Origin: Lentzea tibetensis
GTDB taxonomy: Bacteria; Actinomycetota; Actinomycetes; Mycobacteriales; Pseudonocardiaceae
Length of the DNA: 64,000 bases
Assembly (NCBI RefSeq): GCF_007845675.1
Contig: NZ_VOBR01000005.1
Span: 380,163 to 444,162, forward strand
Reading direction: 5' to 3'
Positions 8,937 through 17,244 of the stretch are shown here, piece after piece. The first letter of the stretch is position 1. Each line of letters opens with the position of its first letter. A program made the translations under genes and the position numbers. The notes under the pieces are model-generated. The model did not search any database. It had not been told where the DNA came from and worked only from the letters and a program-made list of their open reading frames with translations.

Positions 8937-9483
8937 GCTGGTCGAACGTGGGGAACGACTGCGCGATGTCGCTGCCGGTGAAGTTGCCGACCCAGCCGTC
9001 GTCGTCGTGGAAGAAGCGGATGGACACGTAGTCCGGGGTGGTGCCCATGTCGAACCAGTGGGTGGTGTTGGCAGGCACGCTCAGCAGGTCGCCCGCCTCG
9101 CACAGCACGCCGTAGACGCGACCGCCGACGTGCAGGTAGAACACGCCCGCGCCACGCGCGAAGTAGCGGTCCTCATCATCGTCGTGGGTGTGCTCGGCGA
9201 GGAACTTCTGCCGGAACTCGACCGCTTTCGCGCGGTACTCGTCGGTGTCCGCGGGCGTCATCTCCATCGCGTCGACGAGGATGTAGCCCTCCGTCTCGGT
9301 GACGCGGGCGACCGGACCGGCGTACGCCTCCACCGCGTTGGCCGCCGTCACGCCGTCCAGCACCGGCCAGCGCTCGAAGCGGACGCCGTGTTCCTTCAGC
9401 GCGGCCTCGATCTCCGCGGCATCCGTCGTGCGCACGAGCACGGTGCCCGGATCGGTGTCCGGCCAGACCGTCAGCAGTGTCAT
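8911..9483 (-). CDS. mtnD: Acireductone dioxygenase
   Basis: Last step of the methionine salvage ring: oxidises acireductone to 2-keto-4-methylthiobutyrate and formate (iron form). The 190-aa cupin has the metal site EHTHDDDEDRYF and the later histidine in NTTHWFDMG, matching the ARD family. Start ATG 9483 follows GAGGAGGAGCC and overlaps the mtnB stop by four bases. The stop is inside the 3' end of the convergent MFS gene. It is the distal gene of the mtn operon. Confidence 0.95.
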   Translation of the reverse strand: MTLLTVWPDTDPGTVLVRTTDAAEIEAALKEHGVRFERWPVLDGVTAANAVEAYAGPVARVTETEGYILVDAMEMTPADTDEYRAKAVEFRQKFLAEHTHDDDEDRYFARGAGVFYLHVGGRVYGVLCEAGDLLSVPANTTHWFDMGTTPDYVSIRFFHDDDGWVGNFTGSDIAQSFPTFDQLMAGHRQG

Positions 9484-10070
9484 GATCGGCTCCTCCTCGT
9501 CTCGACCTTGAAGCGCAGCAGCCACTCCAGGCACTCAAGACGGTGCCTGGCCTGGTACAGGTCCTCACCCCACACGTACACCCCGTGCCGGGCGACGAGC
9601 AACGCCGGCACGTCGGCCGACCAGCCCTTCTCGAACGCGTCGCCCAGCTCGGCCATGTCCTGCGAGTTCGGGACGACCGGGATCACGACCTCGTCGTCCG
9701 CCTGGCGGCCGAAGCCCTTCAGCATCTCCAGGTCGCGCAGCACGACGCCGTCCGGCCAGTGCTCGGCCGCCACGACCGGGGCCAGCGCGTGCACGTGCAC
9801 CACGGCACCCGCACCGGCGACCGCGGCGATCCGCGCGTGCAAGCCCGCCTCGGCGGACGGGACCTTGTCCGAGTCCACGGCCGCACCGGACGCGTCGATC
9901 ACGACGTGGTCGTCCGGGGTCATCTCGCCCTTGTCGAGACCGCTCACGGTCACCGCGAGCCGCAACGGATCGCGGCCGAGCACCACGGACAGGTTGCCGG
10001 ACGTGCCGCGCATCCAGCCCATCTCGGTGTAGCGCCCGCACTCCCGCGCCAGTGCCTCGCCCGGCGTCAC
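9480..10070 (-). CDS. mtnB: Methylthioribulose-1-phosphate dehydratase
   Basis: Class II aldolase-fold zinc enzyme, 196 aa, that dehydrates methylthioribulose-1-P to the diketo phosphate. Motifs are RGTSGNLSVV, GLDKGEMTPDDHV, the SAEAGLHARI segment and the zinc histidines VHVHALAP. GTG 10070 (VTPGEALARE) overlaps the mtnC stop; longer upstream frames belong to the mtnC shadow. Order mtnA-C-B-D, all with overlapping stops and starts, argues for stoichiometric translation. Confidence 0.94.
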   Translation of the reverse strand: MTPGEALARECGRYTEMGWMRGTSGNLSVVLGRDPLRLAVTVSGLDKGEMTPDDHVVIDASGAAVDSDKVPSAEAGLHARIAAVAGAGAVVHVHALAPVVAAEHWPDGVVLRDLEMLKGFGRQADDEVVIPVVPNSQDMAELGDAFEKGWSADVPALLVARHGVYVWGEDLYQARHRLECLEWLLRFKVETRRSRS

Positions 10071-10717
10071 AGCGAGTGGACCGTCCTGTGTGGACCGAAG
10101 TCGGCGTCGCCGTACGGTTCGCCGTCCCGTGCGACGCCGACGGTCTTCCAGCCCGCCTCGGCCGCCGCGTCGAGCTCGGCGGGGACGTCCGAGTAGAACG
10201 TGATGTCGTCGGAGTCCAGCACTGCCGCGATCGCCTTGTACGAAGCGGCTTCGCGCTTCGGGCCCGCGTTCACCGTGTCGAAGTGGTGCTCGAACAACGG
10301 GGTCAGGTCGCCGTCGACGGTGTGCTTGAAGAACGCGACCTGGCCCGCGACCGAGCCGGACGAGAAGATCGCCAGCCGGGTCCCGGCCTCGTGCCACGCG
10401 CGGATCGCGGGCACCACGTCCGGGAAGAACGACGCCACCAGGTCGCCCCGCTCGTAGCCGCGCTGCCAGATGAGGCCCTGCAACGTCTTCAGCGGCGTGA
10501 CCTTCTGGTCGGCGGCCATCCACGCGTGCAGCGCGCCCACCACGTCGTCGTGCCCGCTGAGCTCCTTGATCTGGCGCACGGCCTCGACGACCACCGGGTC
10601 GTCGGCGTGCTCTTCGATCCACGGGCCGAGGCGCGGCCGCGCGTAGTCGTACAGCACCACGAGCACCTGGTCGGTCGCGCTCAGGGTGCCCTCGATGTCG
10701 AGTACGACCCAGCTCAC
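10067..10717 (-). CDS. mtnC: Acireductone synthase (enolase-phosphatase E1)
   Basis: HAD-superfamily bifunctional enolase/phosphatase of methionine salvage, 216 aa. The nucleophile motif is VVLDIEGTLS at residues 4-13, with FSSGSVAGQVAFF in the middle and FYSDVPAELDAA as the distal acidic motif. It converts the diketo phosphate to acireductone. It begins with GTG at 10717, overlapping the mtnA stop. Length and motifs are normal for the family. Confidence 0.95.
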   Translation of the reverse strand: MSWVVLDIEGTLSATDQVLVVLYDYARPRLGPWIEEHADDPVVVEAVRQIKELSGHDDVVGALHAWMAADQKVTPLKTLQGLIWQRGYERGDLVASFFPDVVPAIRAWHEAGTRLAIFSSGSVAGQVAFFKHTVDGDLTPLFEHHFDTVNAGPKREAASYKAIAAVLDSDDITFYSDVPAELDAAAEAGWKTVGVARDGEPYGDADFGPHRTVHSL

Positions 10718-11718
10718 TGTTGTTCCCCTCCTGAGTAGTAGTCCGGCAACCGGTCCGGCGCGAACACGCCCCGGTCGGTCACCACCGACGTGACGAACCG
10801 CGGCGGTGTCACGTCGAACGCGGGGTAGTGCCCGCGCACGCGCGCCGACGCCGTGCGCCTGCCCAAAGTGGACAGCACCTCGGCACCGTCGCGGAACTCG
10901 ATCGGCACGTCCGCCGCCGTCAGCGCCTGCCGGTCCGGCGCCTGCACCAGCGCCAGGAACGGCACGCCGAACGCGGACGCCGCCACGGCCAGGCCGAGCG
11001 TGCCCACCTTGTTCACCACGTGCCCGTCCATGGTGACGCGGTCAGCCGCCGTCACCAAGGCGTGCACCTCCCCCGACTGCAGCACGGCGGCACCCATGCC
11101 GTCCGTGATCACCGTCGTGTCGACACCCATCTCCGCCAGCGTCTCCGCGGTGAGCCGCGCGCCCTGCAGGTACGGACGGGTCTCGGTGCAGACGAAGCGC
11201 AACCGCTTGCCTGCCCGCTGAGCAGCGAAAACGGTCTCGGTCAGGTACAGGTCCGCCCAGCAGTGCGTGAGCACGCAGCCGTCATCGGGCAGCAGCGCTG
11301 CCGTGTGAGTGCCCAGCGCGCGGCTGCGGGAGCGGTACCGCTCGTCACCGGTCCGCGCGCCCTCAACAGCAGCGGCCACGTCCTGCGCCGCGTCGACCGC
11401 CTCCAGCACGATCGCGACGGCCTTGCGCAGCGCGTTGTTCGTGCGCCTGGTGGCCTCCAGCAGCTCACCGGCCCGCGCCAGCTCGGCCCGCGCCTCGGTG
11501 AACGGCCTGCCCTCCAGCGCACGCGCGGCCAGCACCATGCCGTACAGCGTCGCGAAGTACGGGCCCGAGGACTGCGTGACCATGTCCTCGATGGCCTTCG
11601 CGACCTCGTCGACCGTCGCGCAACGCACCCACGAGCGCTCGAACGGGAAGGTGCGCCGGTCGAGGATGAGCACGCCGTCCTCGACGAGGCGCACGCTGTC
11701 CGCGAGCACCGGCTGCAT
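10714..11718 (-). CDS. mtnA: Methylthioribose-1-phosphate isomerase
   Basis: 334-aa eIF2B-like isomerase converting methylthioribose-1-P to methylthioribulose-1-P. The middle holds CVLTHCWADLYLTETVF and the signature FVCTETRPYLQGARLTAETL, followed by ITDGMGAAVL and GHVVNKVGTLGLA. In the usual family motif the catalytic Cys and Asp lie at CTETRP and ADRV.MDG; both are present. The start ATG shares a base with the stop of the upstream flavoprotein gene. No MTA phosphorylase gene is in the operon. Confidence 0.95.
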   Translation of the reverse strand: MQPVLADSVRLVEDGVLILDRRTFPFERSWVRCATVDEVAKAIEDMVTQSSGPYFATLYGMVLAARALEGRPFTEARAELARAGELLEATRRTNNALRKAVAIVLEAVDAAQDVAAAVEGARTGDERYRSRSRALGTHTAALLPDDGCVLTHCWADLYLTETVFAAQRAGKRLRFVCTETRPYLQGARLTAETLAEMGVDTTVITDGMGAAVLQSGEVHALVTAADRVTMDGHVVNKVGTLGLAVAASAFGVPFLALVQAPDRQALTAADVPIEFRDGAEVLSTLGRRTASARVRGHYPAFDVTPPRFVTSVVTDRGVFAPDRLPDYYSGGEQQ

Positions 11719-12824
11719 CAGCTGTACCCCGTGCACGCGGGCCGCGCGCCGGTCAGGTAGTTCTCGCCGACCTCGCGCGCCTTGTAGACGACCGGGTCGT
11801 GCAGGGTGAGGGTGCGGGCGTTGCGCCAGAACCGGTCCAGGCCGTAGCCGGCCGCGGTGCCGCGCGCGCCGACCTGCTCGAAGATCCGCGACGTCACCTC
11901 GTTCGCGACCTTCGTGGACACGACCTTGGCGGCCGAGATCGTGACCGCCACCTCGCCGCGCTTCTCCTTGGTGAGCGCGGTTCCCGCCTCGGACGCCTCC
12001 AGCAGCTCGGCGCCGGCCTGGTCCGCGAGCAGCCCGGCCGCGCGCACCTGGGCGACCATCTCGCCGTAGCTGACCAGGATGTGCGGGTCCTCGACGGCCG
12101 CGTCGACGCCGCTGACGAACCACGGGCGCGTCTTGGACCTGGTGTACTCGGCGGCCTCGGCGAGCGCGCCCTCGGCCATCGCCACGTACAGCTGGGCCAG
12201 CACGAGCTGGAAGCCCAGTGCGGCAAGGGAAAGCCTCGGGTGCTCGCCGGTCGGCTGCACACCCAGCACCGCCTCGGCGGGCACCTCGACGTTCTCGAAC
12301 AGGACGCCGCCGGACGCGGTGAGCCGCTGCCCGATGTTGTCCCAGTCGCCGGGGAACGAGAGGCCGGACGCCTTGCCGTCCACGAGGAACGTGATCTTTT
12401 CGCCGTTGTCCGTGCGCGTCGCGCTGACCACGAGCCGGTCCGCGACCGCCGCGCCGGTCGCGAACGTCTTGCGCCCGTTGACGACGAACCCCGACTCGGT
12501 GGGCATCAGCTCCAACGCGGCGTCGAGCGGGTTGCTGACGCCGGCCCAGAACCAGTCCGGCTGGGTGCGCACGGGCTTGTCGAACAGCCCGGAGCGCCAG
12601 ATCTGCAGGTAGTGGTAGCCGAGGAGGTGGCCGATGTTGGCGTCGGCGGCGCCGATGATCCGCCCGACGGCGAGCTGCGTCGTCCAGTCCGCGACGCCGA
12701 GCAGGCCGGACTGGCGGAGCAGCTCGACCTCCTTGACCGGGGCTTGGTTCGCGCGGTCGCGGTCGGCGGCGTCGGACGACAGCCGGGTGGCGAGCTCACG
12801 CGCAACGGCCAGCCAGTCGGTCAT
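11718..12824 (-). CDS. DszC/SfnB-like flavin-dependent monooxygenase (acyl-CoA dehydrogenase fold)
   Basis: 368-aa acyl-CoA-dehydrogenase-fold protein and first gene of the mtn operon. Segments such as GFVVNGRKTFATGAAVADRL and the C-terminal EQVGARGTAAGYGLDRFWRN match the DszC/SfnB group, which uses reduced flavin and O2 on organosulfur compounds, rather than true acyl-CoA dehydrogenases. No flavin reductase is adjacent. Its coupling to mtnA suggests that it feeds a sulfur compound into methionine salvage or disposes of a methylthio by-product; this is inference. Confidence 0.82.
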   Translation of the reverse strand: MTDWLAVARELATRLSSDAADRDRANQAPVKEVELLRQSGLLGVADWTTQLAVGRIIGAADANIGHLLGYHYLQIWRSGLFDKPVRTQPDWFWAGVSNPLDAALELMPTESGFVVNGRKTFATGAAVADRLVVSATRTDNGEKITFLVDGKASGLSFPGDWDNIGQRLTASGGVLFENVEVPAEAVLGVQPTGEHPRLSLAALGFQLVLAQLYVAMAEGALAEAAEYTRSKTRPWFVSGVDAAVEDPHILVSYGEMVAQVRAAGLLADQAGAELLEASEAGTALTKEKRGEVAVTISAAKVVSTKVANEVTSRIFEQVGARGTAAGYGLDRFWRNARTLTLHDPVVYKAREVGENYLTGARPACTGYS

Positions 12825-12880
12825 GCTTCACACCCCGTATCTCCTGCGGCAACGGCTCCAATTTAGCCCGTGACACCGAC

Positions 12881-12892
12881 CGGTCATGACCG
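12881..12892. promoter_or_regulatory. Palindrome CGGTCATGACCG upstream of the salvage operon
   Basis: Perfect 12-bp palindrome 57-68 bp before the first codon of the mtn operon, in the region shared with the divergent cold-shock gene. A candidate repressor site; the cognate regulator is not in view. I looked for a SAM riboswitch in this short leader and saw none. Confidence 0.4.
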
Positions 12893-13010
12893 TTGTCCAC
12901 AGGTTGGTACCTACGCCCGACAGGGTTAACCGGAGTGTCGAACGCCTTGATCACTGGCAGACTGCCCGCACCCCGCGAAGGGGCACGGCTCGGCTGAGGG
13001 AGCAAGAAGC

Positions 13011-13214
13011 ATGGCGCAGGGCACTGTGAAGTGGTTCAACGGCGAGAAGGGCTTCGGGTTCATCGCGCAGGACGGCGGCGGACCTGACGTCTTCGTGCAC
13101 TACTCGCAGATCACGGGCAACGGGTTCCGCTCGCTGGAGGAGAAGCAGCGCGTGGAGTTCGACATCGGCCAGGGTCAGAAGGGACCACAGGCGCAGGCTG
13201 TCCGCGCCATCTGA
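13011..13214 (+). CDS. Cold-shock domain protein (CspA family)
   Basis: 67-aa single-stranded nucleic-acid binding protein. The OB fold carries RNP-1 (KGFGFI) and RNP-2 (VFVHYS), and starts [19 protein letters not shown] strong ribosome-binding site (GAGGGAGCAAGAAGC) precedes it. It acts as an RNA chaperone during cold or general stress. It is transcribed alone and ends in a strong terminator at 13227-13266. Confidence 0.97.
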   Translation: MAQGTVKWFNGEKGFGFIAQDGGGPDVFVHYSQITGNGFRSLEEKQRVEFDIGQGQKGPQAQAVRAI

Positions 13215-13226
13215 GTGCTTCACGAC

Positions 13227-13266
13227 GAAGGGCCCGCTCCGACCTGACGGCAGGAGCGGGCCCTTC
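13227..13266 (+). terminator. Strong intrinsic terminator after the csp gene
   Basis: A perfect 14-bp stem (13227-13240 with 13253-13266) and 12-base loop start 13 bases after the csp stop. No long U-run follows, which is common in high-GC actinomycetes. Confidence 0.9.
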
Positions 13267-13284
13267 TGCATGCACGAACAAGGC

Positions 13285-13368
13285 GGCAACCGAGGGACTC
13301 GAACCCTGCACGGCTTATGAAGGCGGTGCTCGTTACCGGCCTCACCCCTTGGCGAAGCGACGGCTGCC
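13285..13368 (-). tRNA. Degenerate tRNA-like gene, Met(CAT)-like anticodon loop
   Basis: On the minus strand GGCAGCC (13368-13362) pairs over seven bases with GGTTGCC (13291-13285). The T-arm is standard (GGGTTCGAGTCCC), and an ideal anticodon loop TTCATAA places CAT at 34-36. Faults are one mismatch in the anticodon stem, one at the base of the T stem, a D-loop about 11 bases too long, and no encoded CCA. Total length is about 84. An alternative fold with a long variable arm lacks U33. It may be a relic, a special tRNA or a former attachment site. Confidence 0.5.
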
Positions 13369-13450
13369 TGGACTCAGTGTTCCCACTGTGTTAAACGTCT
13401 AAACGGCTGAGAACGTTTCATGTTTCACCCGTTTAGGTGACTCTGGTCAC

Positions 13451-14650
13451 GTGCGATACCTCCCTGCCGTCGCTTTCCTGATCATCGCTTTCCTGGTCCC
13501 GGCGCCTGCTCACGCGGCTCCCGAGGGCATCTACTACCTGCAGAGCGTGAGCACCGGACTGAACCTCTCCCAGAGTGGCACGGGCGTCGCTATGCATCGC
13601 CCTAAAGGCAATGAGGACCACCAGCAGTGGTCGCTCAGGGGCGGTCGGATCGAGAACACCGACACCCCCGGCTCGTGCCTCGGCAAGTCGCTGACCGTCG
13701 TCACCTGCTCGGGTGACACCACCTGGACGTTCAACCAGACCGGCGACCAGTGGGACATCCCCGGCCTCACGCTCGCCAGCCGGTGGTACCTGACGCCGGT
13801 GTCCGGTGGGACGCAACCGTTCCCGGCGGACCCGCGCCTCGACGAGGCCACGTTCCTGACGTCCCACAACGCCTACGCCAACGGCGTCGACGGCGGGTTC
13901 GCGCCGCCGTTCGCCAACCTCGCCAAGAACCAGACCCGCGGTGTCGCGCAGCAGCTGAACGACGGCGTGCGCGGCCTGATGCTGGACATCCACCAGACCT
14001 CGGACGGCGCGATCCTGTGCCACAACAGCTGCACGTGGGTCTCGAAGCCGGTGGCGCTGTGGGTGGACGTGCAGCGGGTCGTGGACTTCCTGCGCGCCAA
14101 CCCGTCCGAGATCGTGACGATCTTCCTGGAGGACTACGTGTCGTCCCAGGTGCTCGGCGCGGAGCTGGCGCGGGTGAACGGCCTGTCGTCGGTGCTGTTC
14201 CGGCCGGACCAGTCCGGTGTGCGCGAGAACGGCTGGCCGAAGCTGTCCCAGATGCGCGCGTCCGGCAAGCGGCTGCTGATCTTCACCGACCACTCGCCGG
14301 ACGGACGTGACGCGCACGGCGTGATGTACCAGCGCGACTGGACCGTCGAGAACTACTGGTCGATGGGCGGCGGCATGGGCAGCTCCGACTGGTCCTGCTA
14401 CAGCCGGTGGGACGACCGCCCGCTGTCCACGACCGCCCGGTTCCAGCCGCTGTTCGTGATGAACCACTTCCGGGACGTCCCGTTCACGGGCACGGCCACG
14501 ACGGACAACTCGAAACTGGCCGACCGCGCGCAGCGGTTCTGCCAGCCCGCGGCCCGCAAGAAGCCCACGTACCTGGCCGTCGACCACTACAACCTCGGCA
14601 ACGCCGCATCGGCTGCGTCCCTGCTCAACACCTACGCATACCGGCCATAA
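13451..14650 (+). CDS. Secreted PI-PLC X-domain-like phosphodiesterase
   Basis: 399-aa exported protein with a signal peptide (residues 1-22, cleavage after PAHA). Residues ~25-95 look like a small ricin-type lectin unit (DHQQWSL). The rest is a phosphatidylinositol phospholipase C X-like TIM barrel with the two catalytic histidines in FLTSHNAYAN and GAILCHNSC, and GVRGLMLDIHQT between them. Such bacterial proteins cleave phospho-head groups or GPI-like anchors outside the cell. GTG 13451 is the only suitable start. It stands alone, followed by the aminotransferase 30 bp later. Confidence 0.85.
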   Translation: MRYLPAVAFLIIAFLVPAPAHAAPEGIYYLQSVSTGLNLSQSGTGVAMHRPKGNEDHQQWSLRGGRIENTDTPGSCLGKSLTVVTCSGDTTWTFNQTGDQWDIPGLTLASRWYLTPVSGGTQPFPADPRLDEATFLTSHNAYANGVDGGFAPPFANLAKNQTRGVAQQLNDGVRGLMLDIHQTSDGAILCHNSCTWVSKPVALWVDVQRVVDFLRANPSEIVTIFLEDYVSSQVLGAELARVNGLSSVLFRPDQSGVRENGWPKLSQMRASGKRLLIFTDHSPDGRDAHGVMYQRDWTVENYWSMGGGMGSSDWSCYSRWDDRPLSTTARFQPLFVMNHFRDVPFTGTATTDNSKLADRAQRFCQPAARKKPTYLAVDHYNLGNAASAASLLNTYAYRP

Positions 14651-14680
14651 CCCAGATTCTGAGAGCGGTACGCTCCGCGC

Positions 14681-15757
14681 ATGGCCCCGATTCTGTTCAC
14701 GCGCGGAGCGCCCTCTCTCGACATCATCGACCAGGAGGGTCTGCGCGACGCGGCGCAGCAGGCCTTCACGAAGGACCCCGGCGGGACGTTCGCCTACGGC
14801 ACGTCCGTCGGCTACGTACCGCTGCGCGAGTGGATCGCGGAGAAGCACGGGGTCGACGTGAACCAGGTGCTCGTCACCAACGGGTCGATGCAGGCGGACG
14901 CGTTCCTGTTCGAGCTGCTCGTCTCCCCCGGCGACGACGTGGTGGTCGAGGCGCCGACGTACGACCGCACGCTGCTGAACCTGCGCCAGCGCGGCGCGAA
15001 GGTCACCGCCATCGACCTGCAGACCGACGGCATCGACGTCGACGCGTTCCAGACGCTCCTCGAGAGCGGCACCCGCCCGTCGCTCGCGCACATCATCCCG
15101 AACTTCCAGAACCCGGCCGGCTACACGCTTTCGGCCGAGAAGCGCGCCCGCCTGCTGGCGCTCGCCGCCCAGCACGACTTCGTGCTGTTCGAGGACGACC
15201 CGTACTACGAGGTCCGCTTCGAGGGCACGCCGCTGCCGACGATGCTGTCGCAGGACGAGAACAACCGCGTCGTGTACGCGTCGTCGTTCTCGAAGACCAT
15301 GTGCCCCGGCATCCGCTGCGGCTACCTGGTCGGCCCGGCGGACGTCATCGCGAAGGTCCAGAAGATCGCGACCAACACCTACATCTCGCCGAACATGGTG
15401 GCGCAGTCGATCGTCAACGAGTTCTGCCGCTCGGGCCGCATCGACCAGTCCGTCGCCACCGTCCGCGTCGCCCTGCGCGAGCGCAAGGACGCGTTGGTGA
15501 ACGCGCTCAAGCGCGAACTGCCGGACGCTGTCTACACGGCACCGCAGGGCGGCTACTTCATGTGGGTCGAGCTGCCGGGCGTGAGCATCGAGAAGCTGTT
15601 CCCCGTGGCCAAGGAGCACGGCGTCGAGTTCGTGAAGGGCTCCGACTTCCTGCTCGAGGGCGGCGACAACGCCATGCGCATGGCGTTCTCCGGCGTAACC
15701 CCCGAGCAGATCGACGAGGGCATCACCCGCCTCGCGACGGCGGTTCGCTCGCTGTAG
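14681..15757 (+). CDS. PLP-dependent aminotransferase, 2-aminoadipate/MocR-type
   Basis: 358-aa fold-type I transaminase. It opens with ILFTRGAPSLDII. Other landmarks are NGSMQADAFLFELL for phosphate binding, IIPNFQNPAGYTLS, DDPYYEVRFEG, and the PLP lysine in ASSFSKTMCPGIRCGY. The layout matches stand-alone 2-aminoadipate aminotransferase-like enzymes without a GntR domain. The amino donor and substrate are unknown. It could be the transaminase missing from the mtn operon 2 kb away, but it has no linkage beyond proximity. Confidence 0.92.
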   Translation: MAPILFTRGAPSLDIIDQEGLRDAAQQAFTKDPGGTFAYGTSVGYVPLREWIAEKHGVDVNQVLVTNGSMQADAFLFELLVSPGDDVVVEAPTYDRTLLNLRQRGAKVTAIDLQTDGIDVDAFQTLLESGTRPSLAHIIPNFQNPAGYTLSAEKRARLLALAAQHDFVLFEDDPYYEVRFEGTPLPTMLSQDENNRVVYASSFSKTMCPGIRCGYLVGPADVIAKVQKIATNTYISPNMVAQSIVNEFCRSGRIDQSVATVRVALRERKDALVNALKRELPDAVYTAPQGGYFMWVELPGVSIEKLFPVAKEHGVEFVKGSDFLLEGGDNAMRMAFSGVTPEQIDEGITRLATAVRSL

Positions 15758-16013
15758 ACGTTTGACCCTGTACGACGGCGCGGGCTGCAGACATGCACCC
15801 GCGCCGTTGTCGTTGCTGGGCCCGCGAAACCGAGGTGCGGAAGCCCGCAACTTCCGCGGCGCGGCAGACACCCCGCGAGCGAAGCGAAGCCAGCACACCA
15901 AGCGCCCCGACCACGACCCGGCAGAAACCACGGCGACCCACACACCAACGGGCCGCACGAGGCGAGCACCTGCCTGCCCAGCGGGCAAGAGCCTGGCGGG
16001 CGTGCCATGCGGC
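15758..16013. other. Gene-free GC-rich spacer
   Basis: No convincing gene. It contains a GCGAGCGAAGCG...CCAGCACACC segment near 15874-15898 that also occurs, inverted, inside the second repeat copy around 40676-40702. Overlapping frames here have repeat-like composition and no homology signals. Confidence 0.5.
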
Positions 16014-16325
16014 CATGCTCACGCAGGCGTCCCCCGCGCATGAGAACCCCCCGATCCATGCTCGCAGCCAGCACCGACAATCCCCGGCGGCGCAGCCACC
16101 TCAGCCACGAAACCGGCAGGTACCAAGCGAGCAGCGCCGAAACCGGCAGATACCAAAGGAAAGAGCGGCCGCCGCACTGCCAACCCCCGCACTGCCAACC
16201 GGGCGCGGCCCCCGAGCACAAACCGGCGGCCGAACAATCCCAAGCATCCGAAGGGCCGGGGGCGGGGAGGGGCTCGCGGATCAGGCGCAGCCTTGCCACC
16301 TCTGGTGATCCGCGAGCCCCTCCCC
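16014..16325. repeat. Dispersed intergenic repeat, copy A
   Basis: About 310 bp that matches the reverse complement of 40380-40800. Shared blocks are CGAC-AATCCCCGGC near 16076, two spaced ACCGGCAG-(G/A)TACCAA subrepeats (16111-16156), the CACTGCCAACCCCCGCACTG block, and a terminal hairpin. That hairpin (16264-16283 with 16306-16325) is a perfect 20-bp stem with loop containing GCGCAGCCTTGCCA. It lies just before the MarR gene. Confidence 0.85.
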
Positions 16326-16386
16326 ACCCCACACCGCAACGAAGCTCACACCCCCAACCAGGCACAACGTGATACCTTGTACACAA

Positions 16387-16830
16387 ATGATTAGTACACC
16401 AAGCATCCCGGACCCCCTGGCGCTGGAACGACAGGTCTGCTTCGCCCTGTCCGTGGCGTCGCGCAGCGTCGTAGCCGTCTACCGCCCCCTGCTGGAACCG
16501 ATGGGCCTGACCCACCCCCAGTACCTGGTGATGCTGGCCCTCTGGGAGAAGTCCCCACTCTCGATCAAGGACCTGAGCGGCCTGCTGCAGCTGGACCCAG
16601 GCACTCTCTCCCCGCTCGTGAAGCGCCTGGAGGCGATCGGCTACGTCAAGAAGGACCGAGACCCCCGAGACGAGCGATCCCTCGCCCTCAAACTCACCCC
16701 CGAGGGCCAAAAACTGCGAGAAGAAGCCTTGAAAATCCCGTTCAAGGTCGTCGACCGGCTGGGCATGACATTCGAGGAGCTCATGGTGCTGAACAAGGTG
16801 CTGCACCGCGTGATCGAGGCAGCGACGTGA
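16387..16830 (+). CDS. MarR-family regulator, OhrR-like
   Basis: 147-aa winged-helix repressor. Its N-terminal RQVCFALSVASRSVVAVYRP resembles OhrR, where the equivalent cysteine senses organic peroxides. The recognition region is LSGLLQLDPGTLSPLVKRLE and the wing has KKDRDPRDERS. Start ATG 16387 fits homology; a GTG at 16369 would add six residues across TTGTACACAA, which looks like an operator. Its stop overlaps the start of the DUF5313 gene, so the two are co-translated. No ohr gene is adjacent. Confidence 0.88.
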   Translation: MISTPSIPDPLALERQVCFALSVASRSVVAVYRPLLEPMGLTHPQYLVMLALWEKSPLSIKDLSGLLQLDPGTLSPLVKRLEAIGYVKKDRDPRDERSLALKLTPEGQKLREEALKIPFKVVDRLGMTFEELMVLNKVLHRVIEAAT

Positions 16831-17240
16831 GCACGTCAACCGCACCGAACATCGCGCTGCGCCTGTGGTACATCGCGGGCGGACGGCTGCCGATGCGTCA
16901 CCGCGAGTGGGTCAAAGACGACGTGACGGGCACGAACTGGTTGCTGCGCTTCACCTTCCGGTCCCTCACGCAGGTCTTCCCGCTCACCGCGGCCATCACG
17001 CTCACGCTCGTGTTAGGACTCGACTCCCCGTGGCCACTGGCGATAGCCTGCGGCGCGCTCGGCCTGATCGTCGGGTTGTACTTCGCACTGTCCTACGCAC
17101 CCGAAAGCGTGGATTACCGCCTCACCAAGTACAGGTACCCCAGGGGATCCGCCACGGAAGGGCGCCGGGAGCGAAACGCTGAGCGTGAGTCCGAGCGACA
17201 AGCGAGGTACGACGCGGCCTGGCGCAGCAGCGAGGAGTAA
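16827..17240 (+). CDS. DUF5313-like membrane protein
   Basis: 137-aa protein with GGRLPMRHREWVKDDVTG near the N-terminus, two membrane segments (residues ~50-66 and 70-88), and a charged tail rich in Arg and Glu. This pattern matches the actinobacterial DUF5313 family, whose function is unknown. GTG 16827 overlaps the MarR stop (GTGA). Being second in a MarR operon suggests a stress-related membrane role, but this is inference. Confidence 0.75.
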   Translation: MSTSTAPNIALRLWYIAGGRLPMRHREWVKDDVTGTNWLLRFTFRSLTQVFPLTAAITLTLVLGLDSPWPLAIACGALGLIVGLYFALSYAPESVDYRLTKYRYPRGSATEGRRERNAERESERQARYDAAWRSSEE

Positions 17241-17244
17241 TGAC

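Noticed and set aside
12825-13010. SAM riboswitch before the methionine-salvage operon
   Set aside because: The leader is short and I could not fold the conserved SAM-box helices; only a 12-bp palindrome was found.
15793-16308. Open frame of ~171 aa in the repeat A region
   Set aside because: It lies within repeat sequence, has Arg/Pro/Gln-rich composition, no ribosome-binding site and no domain signal.
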